A stretch of 64,000 bases of DNA from Mansonella perstans (GCA_037074765.1 JBAMDO010000183.1:1-64000); one strand, 5' to 3'. Positions 12,393 through 24,762 are shown, numbered from the stretch's first letter. The notes: a model not told the origin generated them from the sequence alone. Made by a program: numbers and translations.

Positions 12393-12981
12393 TGTCGCGA
12401 ACGATCATATCGCGAAACCGCCAATGAACCGATAATTCAAATTGTAGATAAACGTTAATGATATTATGAAGCATTCAATTAATTTTACAATCCTCAGATT
12501 TATTCTTATGTCTTTGTTGTGATCTAAAGTTACATCCTTTGTATACATGTAAATCCTATTCTGTTACCGTATCGCTTCAAAAATGCGGCTGTTGTAAATC
12601 CTCTATTGTGCACCGTAAATGATCCCCTCTTTTATCATTTGACCTTATGATCTATTAAGCCATTATTCCCTCCTCTACTATTATATATAAATGTCAATCC
12701 TCCAACTGAGGATTCATTTGTTTCTTCATTTACTTATTCACTTATGTCCTTGTCCAATTTTTTCCTTCTACATTAAATATTTACGTTCGCGTTTGTTAAT
12801 TTTTAATTCGTTCGGGTTTGCTAATATTTTTAATAAAAGTTTGATTACCCAAGTTTGAGGTGCTCCCGCAACTCATTCCAATTCAATTCAACACATTATA
12901 TTCAACTTAACACAACAATCCCTGATCTAAACGCTGGATAATATTGGCTAACAATTGATCTCTCACAAAAAGTTCACGACA
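12393..12981 (+). repeat. 5' LTR of the BEL/Pao element
   Basis: It starts tgtcgcgaacgatcatatcg and ends agttcacgaca, 589 bases. A TATA-like tatatataaa lies near 12680-12690 and polyadenylation-like tattaaat/aataaa signals near 12770-12840, consistent with U3-R-U5. I could not confidently match the bases after it (aaattttgatgcccgagatg) to a particular tRNA primer. Confidence 0.92.
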
Positions 12982-13009
12982 AAATTTTGATGCCCGAGAT
13001 GAGGTAACG

Positions 13010-14300
13010 ATGTCAAGCAACATTATAGCCAGTATCCAATCAGCAAAAACTAGGTTAGTTCTTCAAGAAATAAATTCCGTGGAGCAAGAATACCTGGATC
13101 CAAACGCGCCACTAGAACAACAAGGAAACGTTTATACAACGAGGAGAGAAGCAGTCGAAGATAAAATCGATGGAGTACAATTATGCGTTGATTCACTTGA
13201 AAAGGTAAACGACAAATGGTTCAATTACATTCAAAGGATCACCGCAACGAAAAGAAGGGAAGAAGAAAAACTTATGAAACAATCACGGAGAGTGAACACG
13301 GACTATTCCGAATAATGTATGAGGACGGAAAGGAAGTCTGATAACGCTAACAAGGGATAAGGAGGAAGCCGAGCAAAAATTGGAACAGCTATTAAAGGGA
13401 AAGAGTAAGGAACAGGAGAAATTAATTCCTCCTTCAAACCTTACTGTCAGTCTTCCTCAATTGTCCTTACCTATCTTCAATGGTAACCCAAGAGAATGGC
13501 GACGATTTTGGAGCAGCTTCGATGCATCAATCCATCCACAACCAATTCCGGAAATCCAAAAACTAAATTACTCGTATTCGTATCTTGCTTTACAAGCCGT
13601 ATCAGGATAAGATATAGCTCCAGAAAACTATGCAGTAATCGGGCAACTACTCAAAGAAAAATATGGCGACCCCTCGACAATATCGACAATACTATACAAC
13701 GATCAAAAGAAGTGAAAGGGATTGATTACAACCATCGAGAATATCGAACGGGTGTTACGCCAACTAGAAGCTTTGGGAGAAAGCCTGGAGCACTCAAGTG
13801 TTGCAATGATGGTAGAAAGTAAGTTACCATTATGGATTTTTAATAAGGTGTATGATCAAAAGAAAATAGATACGCCTTGGTGAATTGCAAAACTTTGAAA
13901 CTTTCTTTCAAATATGGTTAACAGAGCTCAACAAGCCAAGAACTGTCAACGTTTTCCCACATATGCTGACACGAAACTCATTATCAACAAGTTGGAGCAA
14001 AAACAGAAATACAATTCCGAAGGAATTTCAGCATTAGCAACGATACGTAGCAATACAACTCGTCACAACCTACGATAAGAAAAAAAAGATGATGCATTTT
14101 CTGCACTCGGGATCACTGGGATAGTGATTGCGACGTCTACCCAACCACTAATATTAAAACGAATTGCCTCAAGATACTAAAGAAATGTTCGATCTGTTTC
14201 AAGGACAGTCACAACGGAGAAAAATGTAAAGTGAAAAAACAATGCTTTTATTGCAAAGCCTCTCACAACAGTGCTTTTTGCGATAAAAGAAGTACAACTT
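13010..14300 (+). pseudogene. BEL/Pao gag remnant
   Basis: Fragments in several frames are visible. A first frame (13010-13315) begins MSSNIIASIQSAKTRLVLQE and ends in a charged helical region. A second (13380-13610) has LPIFNGNPREWRRFWSSFD, the characteristic start of the DUF1759 gag domain of BEL/Pao elements. After several frame changes, a zinc-knuckle region with CSICFKDSHNGEKC and CFYCKASHNSAFC occupies about 14190-14300. Stops and shifts near 13320, 13610 and 13820-14160 break it. Its role would have been the nucleocapsid. Confidence 0.8.
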
Positions 14301-14404
14301 CGTCAAACAGCTTGGTCCATTCCGGAGACAAGGATGAACACGAAAATCCCAACAAAAAGGATCCTGCAGCTTCCCTTCATAATTCAACCTACACCACCCA
14401 AACA

Positions 14405-17400
14405 AATGCAACAAAGGAAACTTTACTCTTATGCAAAGAAATAAAGGTATTTAACTCAACTCAACCCCAACGACAACAGAAAGCCTTAGCATTACTTGAC
14501 ATAGGCTCTCAGGTCTCCTTCATTTCTCAAGAGTTATCGGTCAGTTGAAGTTACCAGAAACAGAAAATCAAATTATGAAAATAGCTCCATTCGGCATGAA
14601 GAAACCAATAATGTGTCCCACGGCGTCTGCGCAATTGAGTGTGCAAACGATAGAAAATGACGTTATAACGTTGAGCGTTAATGTATTAGAATATCTAACA
14701 AACGAACTGCAGGTCGTGGATACACCATTAGAAATTCAATTTCAAGAATTAATAAATCACTGGAAAAAGCCCGACGTACTAACTGGAGCCGATTATTTTT
14801 TCAAATTTATCAATTAACAAAACATAAAGGAGTTAAATTCTGGTCATATGTTAGTTCAATCAAAAGTTGGCTCCATGGTTACTGAAAGTGAGGATGTAAA
14901 CAAACTTTGTCAGGTTAATACTCTTCCACAGAAATCAGTATGTACCGGCAAAGTTGATCTTAATACAGAATTAGAAAAATTTTGGAAGAAACGATTGGAA
15001 TTCAAGAATCTCCAGCTGATAATGATGAACAAGCTTTGTTACGCTTTCAACTAACATTCAAATACATGGATGGCAGATACTATACTTGTTGGCCATGGAG
15101 AGATTCTAAACAAAAATTGAGCGACAACTATGGATTATGCTTGGGACGCTTAAAGAACTTAATCAAACATTTACAACTTCAGTCGCTACTGCAGCTATAT
15201 CACGAAACAATTATGGACCAACTACAAGCAGGTATTATTGAAAAAGTTTCTTTTAATGATGAAATGCTGTATTATACACTACCTTCCACATCATGAAGTC
15301 TGGAATCTTAACAAAAATACCACTAAATTAAAAATAGTCTATGACGCCTCAGCACATCAAAAAGGATTCAAAAGCTTTAATTAAGTTCTCTTTAGAGGTC
15401 CCGCAATGCTACCAGACCTAGTCGGGATATTATTAAGCTTTCGGATGATGAAATTTGTAATAATCGCTGACATAGAGAAAGCATTTTTACAAATAGGATT
15501 GCAGTCAAAGGAAAGAAATTGTACACGATTCTTATGGATAAATAATATAGATAGGGAAGCTACTAAAGAAAATATAAAATGTTACCGCTTTAAAAGAGTT
15601 CCCTCCGGAATAGTATCTTCACCCTTTACATTGGCAGCAACCCTTAAGTATCATCTAAGCAATAAAGGTACCAGATTGGTGAGGGAAATAAAAAGAAATT
15701 TATATGTCGGCAATATCATTCTAACAGCAGACGACACGGAAGAAGCGTTATGCAAATATTACACAACAAAAGACATCTTTAAAGAGGCTTCAATGAACAT
15801 TAGAAAATTTCCAACTAATAATAAGGAATTCAATAAAAGAATACCGGAAGAAGATTTGAGCAAAACAAAAAAGGAAAATTGTTTTGGACTCAATTGGAAT
15901 CATGACCAGGATACTATGCGCTTAACATTAAAACCGTGGTCAGGCAATGAATTAACAAAGAGGTCAGTTCTTCAATTTGTAGCCTCACAATACGATCCGT
16001 TGGAATATTTAATTCCTGTCATGGTGAAATTTAAATTATTTATCCAACATTTGTGGATTGAAAATTATTCATGTTTTCGTCCGTTTCATTAAATGAAACG
16101 GACGAAAACCAATGGAAGAACCTCATAAAGGAATGGCCAACAGATATGAAAGAAATTTCATAACAGAGATTCATAACAGAAAATTCCAAATTGACGGAAT
16201 TTCACATATTCACTGATACTTCAAAAGTTGCCTACTCAGCCGCAGTTTATATTCGGTATGAAGATAAAGAAAGTAAATCTACGAAATCTTCTTTACTCTA
16301 TGCTAAATGTAGAGTCGCTCCAATTATAACTATACCAAAACTCGAATTACTATCTATATTAATAGGTGTGAGAACAGGTCAATTTATACTAAAACAATTA
16401 GCATGTGAAGAAAAATACGCTACCCTATGGTCGGACTTAAAATCTGCTCTTTTCTGGATTAGAAACGAATCGAAATTACTGTCACGCTTTGTGCAAAATC
16501 ATGTGGAAGAAATTCGGAAATCCCATTTTCAATTAAGATATTTACGAAGTGATTAAAATCCGGCCGATATAGCTATAAGAGGAATTTCACCAATCAAACT
16601 TCGCAATAACAAGCTATGGTGGAATGATCCGCAATGGTTGGATAAGGACAAATCGCAATGGCCAAACAATGAGTTCAAGTATAACGCCGAAGATGAATTT
16701 CAACAAGTAATAATAACAACTTTAACAAAAACAGTCACTCAGAATTACGCGAGAGATAAAATCAAACTTATCAATGCATACCGTTTTAGCAACTGGACCA
16801 AATTAATTATAGCGATTGTATGGGTCCTTCGAACATTCGAACAAGTAGGAGTAGATTATATGGGCCCACTTTTGATTAAATCTATTACAGGGACAGCGAA
16901 AAGACGGATCGCACTTTTCACATGTTTTACAACGAGAGCGATGCATCTGGAATTAGTGAAAGTCTGTCTGCTGAAAGTTTTTTACATGTGCTAAGAAGAT
17001 TTGTAGCTCGTAGAGAATACCCAAAATTGGTCTTAAGCGACAATGCAAGTCAATTTCAACTTGTTTTTAAGAAAATAATGGACAAAAGTGCTAATTTCCT
17101 AGCCGATAAAGGAATGGTTTGGAAAAATACAATACCATGGACACCGTGTAGAGGTGGCGTTTATGAACGTTATCATTGGACTTACAAAGGGGGCTTTGAG
17201 AAAAGCGATAGGAAGAAAACCCCTCAAGGAAAAGGAACTAATAACTTTAATAGCGGAAATAGAAGGAATATTAAATACGCGCCCATTAACCTATGTAGGT
17301 TTTGATGATTATAAAATTATACGTCCAATCGACTTCATCTCACCTACAGCTGCCTTAGATATACCAATTAATTATGATAATGAACACGAGGAATATACCT

Positions 17401-17655
17401 CGTACGCATTAACCAATAAAGACAAATTAGTCAAATATTGGACAAACACCCTTAAAACGTTAGATGTTTTCTGGAAATTATGGAGAGACGAGTATCTCAC
17501 GAGTTTAAGAGAACGTATGCAAAAGGAAATAGCCTCTCCCAGACTCGTAGAGAAAAGATTACCACAGATAAATGAAATAATTCTATTAATAGAACCCGAT
17601 GCACTTCGTGGTGTATGGAATCTTCCAAAAATAATCAAATTCAACAGAGGCTAGG
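14405..17655 (+). pseudogene. BEL/Pao pol remnant (protease, RT, RNase H, integrase)
   Basis: Segments in order are as follows. The protease is at about 14405-14548 with ALLDIGSQVSFIS, where the catalytic DSGS-type motif reads DIGS. Reverse transcriptase starts near 15060 (YTCWPWRDS, LSDNYGL) and continues 15406-16092 with DIEKAFLQI. The catalytic box there reads YVGN instead of the usual YVDD/YVDN, so the second catalytic Asp is lost. An A17-type region (NCFGLNWNHD) follows. RNase H at 16191-16556 has FTDTSK, LELLS and WSDLKSALFWI. Integrase at 16800-17300 has GVDYMGPL, LSDNASQF and GGVYER. The tail at 17154-17654 has ILNTRPLTYVG and a DUF5641-like region. Frames shift at least six times. 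These enzymes would have copied and integrated the element. Confidence 0.88.
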
Positions 17656-17876
17656 ACCGATGTATGCGAAGTGCAACCATACAAATGCCCAATGGAAAAC
17701 AACTCGATCGTTCTATAGGTGTGCTTTGCGCCTGGAAATCAGCAGTGTCAACAACGACGGTCTCAACAATACAGAAAACCCTTTGGAAAATGATTCAGAA
17801 GGGAGCCGAACTAGAAATTGGATAAAACCAGCTAAGATTTCACACTAATTTCTTCTTTCTCTCCTCTCATTGGGAC

Positions 17877-18462
17877 TGTCGCGAACGATCATATCGCGAA
17901 ACCGACAATAAACCGATAATTCAAATTGTAGATAAACGTTAATGATATTATGAAGCATTCAATTAATTTTACAATCCTCAGATTTATTCTTATGTCTTTG
18001 TTGTGATCTAAAGTTACATCCTTTGTACACATGTAAATCCTATTCTGTTACCGTATCGCTTCAAAAATGCCGCTGTTGTAAATCCTCTACTGTGCACCAT
18101 TAATGATCCCCTCTTTTACCATTTGATCTTATGACCTTTCTATTAAGCATTATTCCCTCCTCCTGTACTACTATATATAGACTATCGATCCTCCAACTGA
18201 AGATTCATTTGTTTCTTCATTTACTTACTCACTCACTTATGTCCTTATCCAATTTTTTCCTTCTACATTAAATATTTAAGTTTTTAATTGCGTTCGCGTT
18301 TGTTAAAATTTTTAATAAACGTTAATTACCCAAGTTTGAGGTGCTTCCGCAACTCAATCCAACTCAATTCACCACACTATATTCAACTCAACACAACAAT
18401 CCCTGGTCTAAATGTTGGATAATATTGGCTAACAATCGATCTCTCACAAGAAGTTCACGACA
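17877..18462 (+). repeat. 3' LTR of the BEL/Pao element
   Basis: This 586-base partner of 12393-12981 starts tgtcgcgaacgatcatatcg and ends aagttcacgaca. Scattered substitutions and small indels separate the two LTRs. The bases before it (catctcattgggac-like) would hold the polypurine primer, but only a short gggac is purine-rich. Confidence 0.92.
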
Positions 18463-18467
18463 TCTTC

Positions 18468-19690
18468 TGCAGCTCGGAATAATTTTGCTCATTATACTAA
18501 ATTACGACTACAATGCTTTCAGAGGTGGAAAAGCTTATCAAATCACTATCATCTCGTTACTATGATCGTCTTACTTAGAGGAAATGATTTAATTTCGAAA
18601 CGCTTTTGTTGTAACACAGAAGCACAAGTTAATTCGTCCAAAAATAGCGCTACCAGTCCTTTTGCAAAAGCTGAAAAGAAGCACAGTTCAGCAAAATTTC
18701 TCGCTTATATGACATCATTATTGAATTAAATTTCCGAAACATTTTTAAGCAAATCTTTCGTTCATACGATAACATTATTAAATTACATTTCCGTGGCAAC
18801 CTCGCGATTTATGATCGAGAAATGGTGTTGATGAATTAACATTGGCCTCAAAGAGTCAATTCATTCTTTTCAAACGATGTTGGGTTTTTGATTAAAGAAA
18901 GTGCGCCACTGAAAATTAAGAAATATATTATTATTATCTAATTTAATTTATTATTATGTATTCATTATTATCTTATTAGATAATAATAAGTTAGACTATT
19001 TATTAATAGATGATTCATTTTTTATTTATTTTATGAATATTATGTATGACTTGAAATTAGCCACTTTTTTAAAAAAAATATTCTCGAAACAGCACAGATT
19101 AATTCTTCACGAATACATGCAACAGAAAAGTTTATTCAGATTATCACTGTTATGGTGCAACTTAAAAGTGACAACAATTATATACAGTTTTGACTGCTTG
19201 CTACAGTGTAATAATTTTGAATTCCCCTAATAAGCTTTGCTATGTTGGAATTTTTATAATTAGCACCTGTGAAATTCTCTCATTCCTGAATATTTTCTCA
19301 AATATTAGCGTCAGTTATACTTGTTTTCAATGGACAAACAATTTCCTTACATTGCATTTTTATGAAAAATCATTCTGTAAATCGATTCTCACCACATTAA
19401 TTTTTTGTTTCTCGCACAAGTATAACTGTCAAACAAATGGTCACTCCAAATGTGTGTGAACTGTTGTTTTTGCGAGATATTTCCCATGTTAATCGGGGAT
19501 TTTTGAAGAAAGGGTCACTAAATATTTAAGCAAGGGTTATAGCATGAAAATCATTCAATTTTCAAAAATCCAATCATTTTGCAGCAACATCAATAAAATA
19601 TTGTCGTTCCATTAAAGAATAATTTGAAATATTTTTAAAAGACATATTCAGTACGCTGCTTTTAATTAGTTTGTATTTAATTCAAATGTA
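18468..19690. other. Continuation of unit C upstream region
   Basis: This is homologous, base for base with few changes, to 9819-11130 of unit B. It is the right-hand half of the sequence split by the retrotransposon. No gene is seen. It ends at 19690 inside sequence that corresponds to the 3' end of a receptor exon 7, where a second BEL/Pao fragment begins. Confidence 0.75.
19361..19690. repeat. 330-bp direct repeat left of the BEL/Pao fragment
   Basis: The sequence from tatgaaaaatcattctgtaa to ttaattcaaatgta recurs at about 21136-21455, immediately right of the BEL/Pao fragment, with a few percent difference. It is ordinary receptor-unit sequence, so the fragment lies between two copies of the same unit segment. 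Confidence 0.8.
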
Positions 19691-19691
19691 T

Positions 19692-21137
19692 ACCTATGTA
19701 GGTTTTGGTGATTATAAAACTAAACGTCCAATCGACTTCATCTCACCTACAGCTGCCTTAGATATACCAACTAATTATGATAATGAACACGAGGAATATA
19801 CCCCGTATGCCGTGAAATTCTTGCGAGAGGTCGACTGTCAGCCAATATTTTCCAGCGGTTTGATCAGGGAGCGTTGTGTGGGGTTGAATTGATTGTGGTT
19901 TGGATTAATTTCTGTGATTGGATTGAGTTGCGGGGAAACCCCAAACTTTTCTAATTAAACCTTTATTAGAACGTACGTATGAATGAGTGAGTATAAGAAT
20001 GTACAAATGTACGAATGTACAGTTTGAGGATCGAGTGTATATATATAGTCGTAGAAGAGGCGGGATTAAAAGCTTAATACAAAGATCATAAAGTTAAAGT
20101 GATAAAAGAGGGATTAATTATGATTGACAATAGATGATTTGCAACAGCAGCGTCTTCAAAGCGATGCCAAACTACTTGTCAGAATAAATAAACAAAGATG
20201 TTATTGGTGAAAAGATTGACAGTTTATAGTGGTGAAGAGGGGGAATTAATTGCTTAAAACAATGGCCCTTTGTTTGTAGCGCAGTAGCTGCTGCTTTGTT
20301 AGCTTACTGTAGAAAAGAGGATTGACAATAATACAAATCCTTTGTTGTAGATAAATATCTTAAGTTGCTGTTAATAAAGCATTTTCCTTGTATGCGTAGA
20401 AAGGATGTGAATTCACATGACAACAAAGAACATGGAAATAAATCTAAAAATGTAACTTTAGTTGAATGCTTTACAATGTTATTAACGCTTATTTACAATT
20501 TAATTTATTGAGTTATTGGAAGTTTCGCGTCATGAAATTCGCGACACCGTACGCATTAACCAATAAAGACAAATTAGTCAAATATTGGACAAACACCCTT
20601 AAAACGTTAGATGTTTTCTGGAAATTATGAAGAGACGAGTATCTCACGAGTTTAAGAAAACGTATGCAAAAGGAAATAGCCTCTCCCAGACTCGTAAAGA
20701 AAAGATTACCACAGATAAATGAAATAATTCTATTAATAGAACTCGATGCACTTCGTGGTGTATGGAATCTTCCAAAAATAATCAAATTCAACAGAGGCTA
20801 GGACCGATGTATGCGAAGTGCAACCATACAAATGCCCAATGGAAAACAACTCGATCGTTCTATAGGTATGCTTTGCGCCTGGAAATCAGCAGTGTCAACA
20901 ACGATGGTCTCAACAATACAGAAAACCCTTTGGAAAATGATTCAGAAGGACCAATAGCGAGCCGAACTAGAAATAAAACCAGCTAAGATTCCGCACTAAT
21001 TTCTTCTTTCTCTCCTCTCATTGGGACTGTCGCGAACATCATATCGCGAAACCGACAATAAACCGATAATTCAAATTGTAGATAAACGTTAATGACATTA
21101 TGAAGCATTCAATTAATTTTACAATCCTCAGATTTAT
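19692..21137 (+). mobile_element. Second BEL/Pao fragment, truncated at both ends
   Basis: It begins in the integrase tail (acctatgtaggttttggtga, counterpart of 17289). It runs through the DUF5641-like region (20552-20800) and the element's 3' end, and stops about 110 bases into its 3' LTR (LTR starts near 21028). An inverted solo LTR at 19808-20546 interrupts it. With that removed it is the same subfamily as the full element. Both ends are abrupt and have no target duplication of their own. Confidence 0.85.
19808..20546 (-). mobile_element. Solo LTR of a related BEL/Pao subfamily, nested and inverted
   Basis: This 739-base segment begins tgccgtgaaattcttgcgag and ends cgcgaca. Its reverse complement resembles the LTRs at 12393 and 17877 (shared tgtcgcgaa start, attggctgacagtcgacc-like end), but it is longer and clearly diverged. 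It is flanked by the direct repeat ccgta at 19803-19807 and 20547-20551. The interrupted sequence exists uninterrupted at 17391-17410 in the full element (cctcgtacgcattaacc). This is a clean insertion followed by LTR-LTR recombination. Confidence 0.88.
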
Positions 21138-21455
21138 GAAGAATCATTATGAATATCGATTTTCACCACATTAATTTTTTGTTTCTCGCACAGGCGTAAC
21201 TGTCAAACAAATGGTCACTCCAAATGTGTGTGAACTGTTGTTCCTGCGAGATATTTCCCATGTTAATCGGGGATTTTTGAAGAATCCTAAATATTTAAGC
21301 AAGGGTTATAGCATGAAAATCATTCAATTTTCAAAAATCCAATCATTTTGCAGCAACACCAATAAAATATTGTCGTTCCATTAAAGCATAATTTGAAATA
21401 TTTTAAAAGGCATATTCAGTACGCTGCTTTTAATTAGTTTGTATTCAATTCAAAT
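21136..21455. repeat. 330-bp direct repeat right of the BEL/Pao fragment
   Basis: This is the partner of 19361-19690. It continues without a break into the intact last exon of receptor copy D, whose stop codon (reverse complement tca at 21445-21447) lies within it. Confidence 0.8.
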
Positions 21456-23660
21456 GTACTACAGCTGCGGTTGTCCATGCACTGAGTTCTGCCTTGCAAA
21501 TAATTGTGCGATTGAGAATTAGAAAGGTTAACCTGAAAAATGGATAAATCTAAGTAGTATGTAGATTAAATTAATTTTAAAAAGTTAGAATGCAAAGTGC
21601 CATAAAAACAGAATCACTATTTGTTAAAGTCGATGAAGGAAGGATTCGAAGAAATACAGAAAACATTTAAAATGGAACTGCGACAATTTTCATAACACGG
21701 CTAATAGATATAACATAAGTTATAAAAACAAAATCTTGAGATTGCAGCACAAAATTAAGAAATGTTATAAGATTGAAATAAAAAATGACGTAGTATTGTT
21801 TACCGTGAAAAAGTGATGTAGGATTACTTACCCGTCCAGAGACTGTGTCAAAATCCATGTTACTGTGCTGGAAGCAAATAGAAACCATTTATTGCTCAAC
21901 AAATGTTGAACAGTATTGAATAATACAGTGCATGAGATGTATAGCAGACCAACTATGCATGACTGTAATGTAATTTCATTATAATTAGACAGATAATTAG
22001 ACCTTCATAGGCAAAGTATTTAGATGTCACTATGATCAATTGCAGAGATTCTAATTATCATTCAATTTTTTCTATTTATCTCTCCATAAAACTTATTATC
22101 CCAATAGTGTATTAAATCCATTACCTCTTTGAAGAATAATTTCTCTTTTTCGTTAATAGTACAGTTAGTGGACAATGTTACATTTCCTCGCACTATCTGA
22201 AATTCAAGAAAATGGCACTGCAATCAGACTTGACTGTCTATCCTGATGCATTAAATTAAACTCGCGTGAATACTAACGTTCAGTGAATCGCCAATGCAAT
22301 CAGTAATCAGGAGTGAAGCTTACTCTGAGATATGCAAACATTTTTACTAAAGTAGCGAAATCGATGCATGCCGTTGCCATAACTATTCCCACTGTTGTAA
22401 TAGTGTCAGTATTAGAACACATTTTAGCATAGAAAGAACTTTGATAGGAAAAGGCATAGTTCGAATTTCTATTGAACACAATTGAACATTCTTCTGTAAG
22501 CAAAATAAAGCTAATTTCAATATGAACAATCAAGACGGCTCCTTTTTTTTAAATTAGCAAAATAATCTAGATAATTGAATATTTAGATATTATTTGCTTA
22601 TTTCTAACATTTAGTTTGGATTTGTAGAACGACATAATCCTTTATTCGCGATCAGAATTGCAATATCTTGCAATATATAGTGTTGTAAGATAGGCTACAT
22701 CAACTAACGCTATCGTTGTTAGATAGCAAGCCATTTTGATGAATAATTTCCTTCACAGAGACAGCAATGAAGAAATAGTTTGTAATATTAAAATTTTGTA
22801 TAGCTTCCTTATATACTTACTATGTATGTGCTGGAAGGAGAAGAGCATTCCAAATGTCCATGAACAGATTCCAATAAATAATGCCTTGGATTTCGACCAC
22901 AGTTGATTATATCTTGTTGCATATACGAAAGCACAAAATCTATTAAGAGCGACAAAAAAGTGCGCTAAAATCGAACCAAACCATCCTCCATCTGCTAAAA
23001 CGCCAACGAATCGTACGAAAAATAGTTCTGGTGACGATAGTATTGGAGATTTCCTAAAATTAAATCTTTTAAATAAAACAAAAAATTTTTGGAAAAAATG
23101 CAAAAATAGGAAGCGAAAAATTTTTTCGAAATACAAATTATACTTACAAGCTTAGGACAATAGTACACCATATCATGTGTACGAATGTGACCTGCAAGTT
23201 GCATATCAGGAAACTGCTGCATAAAATCCCGAACGCGTTACGAAAACGTGGCCTCGTACGTGTTAAATACAAGGATAAGCCGTTGCTAATTAGTCCAAAA
23301 ACAGCTATCTAATAATAAATTTAGTGTAAAAGTAGCACTGGTCGATTTTATTGCTCATGAATGCAACAAGTTATTTGGAAATAAGTGTTAGTAGAATTTT
23401 AATCTCATAAGTAGATTTTCATCAGTACGTTTCTAAGGAAAGATTTCCAACTAAACAGTACTATGAACATTTGTTGAAAATATTTATAATCTTTATATTG
23501 CCTGATTAGAAAAAGGACCTATGCCTTCTTCATCCTAAGTTCTTATGTGCCTGTCATCTTATACCTATTTTAGCCATATTTGTCATTTATTTGATGAAGT
23601 ACTAACCACGACGATACAAGCCATTGCAATGCTGTCTTCAAAATCGTTGTTTTTAGGCAT
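21445..23660 (-). CDS. Srx-like seven-transmembrane chemoreceptor, copy D
   Basis: Seven exons at 23607-23660, 23148-23308, 22821-23053, 22324-22493, 22125-22196, 21832-21962 and 21445-21532 join in phase to 909 bases, 302 residues. The start MPKNNDFEDSIAMACIVV is a complete first exon, as in copies B, C and E. Exon 2 holds helix 1 with GLISNG and the Srx hallmark FRNAFGILCSSF. Exon 3 holds RFVGVLADGGWFGSI and ALNRFCAFVYATRY. Exon 4 starts KECSIVFN, exon 5 ends LFFKE, exon 6 ends WILTQSLDG and exon 7 begins LTFLILNR. An alternative short last exon at 21701-21734 is also open in phase but lacks the conserved FLI(L/F)NR motif. Expected function is G-protein-coupled chemosensation at sensory cilia; the ligand is unknown. 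A close duplicate (copy A) lies at the window start. Confidence 0.87.
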
Positions 23661-24762
23661 TATGAAGAAATCTGTCAAAAATACAATTTGTTTTGGATGA
23701 AGCATGATTCGATAAACATTGAAACCCTTTCCTCTACCTCATTTGTTTGGCAAATGTTATTGAAGAGGAATTAAACTGAAGAGTAATCTGTTGTACAACA
23801 AAAAAGATGATGGTAAAGATAGTTTTAAAAACAAAACAGTAAGTACGAAAATTATGAGCAACTAAAATAAATGGATTTGTTCATAACTCAGAATAGTTGC
23901 ATATTGCATAGAAAGTCTAGTATGGTTTAAGTTACGTATCACTTAATTGCACAGAATACCAAATACGCTGCAGAAGAGTGATCTCGTACTCATATGTTTT
24001 ATTTAGAGCGAGAAATGTTGCTGATGAACAAAACCTGCAGTTCAGTTCATCTTGGATAAATGTGAGAATTATTGTGATAAACAGCATATTTAAAACTGTG
24101 AATTTTGGCTTATTACTTCTGCAGCTCGGCGTAATTTTGCTAATTATAATTACGATTCCAATATTTTTAGAAAAAAATAAGATTTATCACATCATTACCA
24201 CGTCATTGCTGTAATCGTCATGTTTAAATGATAAGAAAATCATTTAATTAGAAAGGTTTACCGTTATAATATCAGAAGTGCAATTTTATCTTTTCAAAAA
24301 CAGCGCCGTCAGTTATTTCTCAGAAACTGAAAAGGATCTGAAATGTTCAGCAAAATCTTTTAATACGATAATATACAATGATATTATTGAATTACATTTC
24401 CGTAGCAACCTCTCGATTTCGTCGAAAACTTTGTTTTTACTTTAATATATGCCTCAAAGCCATCAATTTACTCTCAACAAGGGATATGTTTTTATGTTTT
24501 CAGATAAAGGAAGTGCTTCATTATAAACTGAGAAATATATTATTACTGCAGAAGAAAAAACAGAAAAACAAAATTAATGGTTTATAGGATTATTCGACAT
24601 GCTCAATTTTGAAAGTAATTTATGATTTGAAATTCGATATTTTTTCAACAGAAATATTATCGAAATATAAAAAAAATCATTCTCCATGGATACATGCAAC
24701 AAAAAAATTTATTCAGGTTATCACATACTCTTATGCTGCAACTTAAAAATGATAACAATTAT
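21639..24762. repeat. 3.1-kb segmental duplicate, copy 2
   Basis: This is the partner of 1-3103. It keeps the open reading frames that are broken in copy 1. To its right the sequence continues as normal receptor-unit sequence, so copy 1 is the one truncated at about 3103. Confidence 0.85.

Larger units (their letters stand above)
12393..18462 (+). mobile_element. BEL/Pao LTR retrotransposon, structurally complete but decayed
   Basis: The element is 6,070 bases long, with two direct LTRs (12393-12981 and 17877-18462) that begin TG and end CA. A 5-bp target duplication tcttc flanks it at 12388-12392 and 18463-18467. Between the LTRs, in order, are gag with a DUF1759-like region and zinc knuckles, an aspartic protease, reverse transcriptase, RNase H, integrase and a C-terminal DUF5641-like region. 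This is the BEL/Pao order. The polyprotein is broken into many frames by stops and indels, so the copy cannot be autonomous. No envelope-like frame is seen. By eye the LTRs differ at a few percent of positions. It is inserted in the upstream region of receptor unit C; the paralogous unit B preserves the unoccupied site at 9814-9818. Confidence 0.93.

Noticed and set aside
13496..13822. 108-codon frame inside the BEL/Pao gag region
   Set aside because: It is an out-of-frame shadow; only its short overlap with the gag reading has meaning.
15406..17654. Possible active retroelement or retrovirus-like provirus
   Set aside because: Many frameshifts and stops, a mutated catalytic box and no envelope frame mark it as a decayed BEL/Pao copy.
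21701..21734. Alternative last exon of receptor copy D
   Set aside because: It is phase-compatible, but it lacks the conserved FLI(L/F)N motif found at 21445-21532 and in the last exons of copies B and E.
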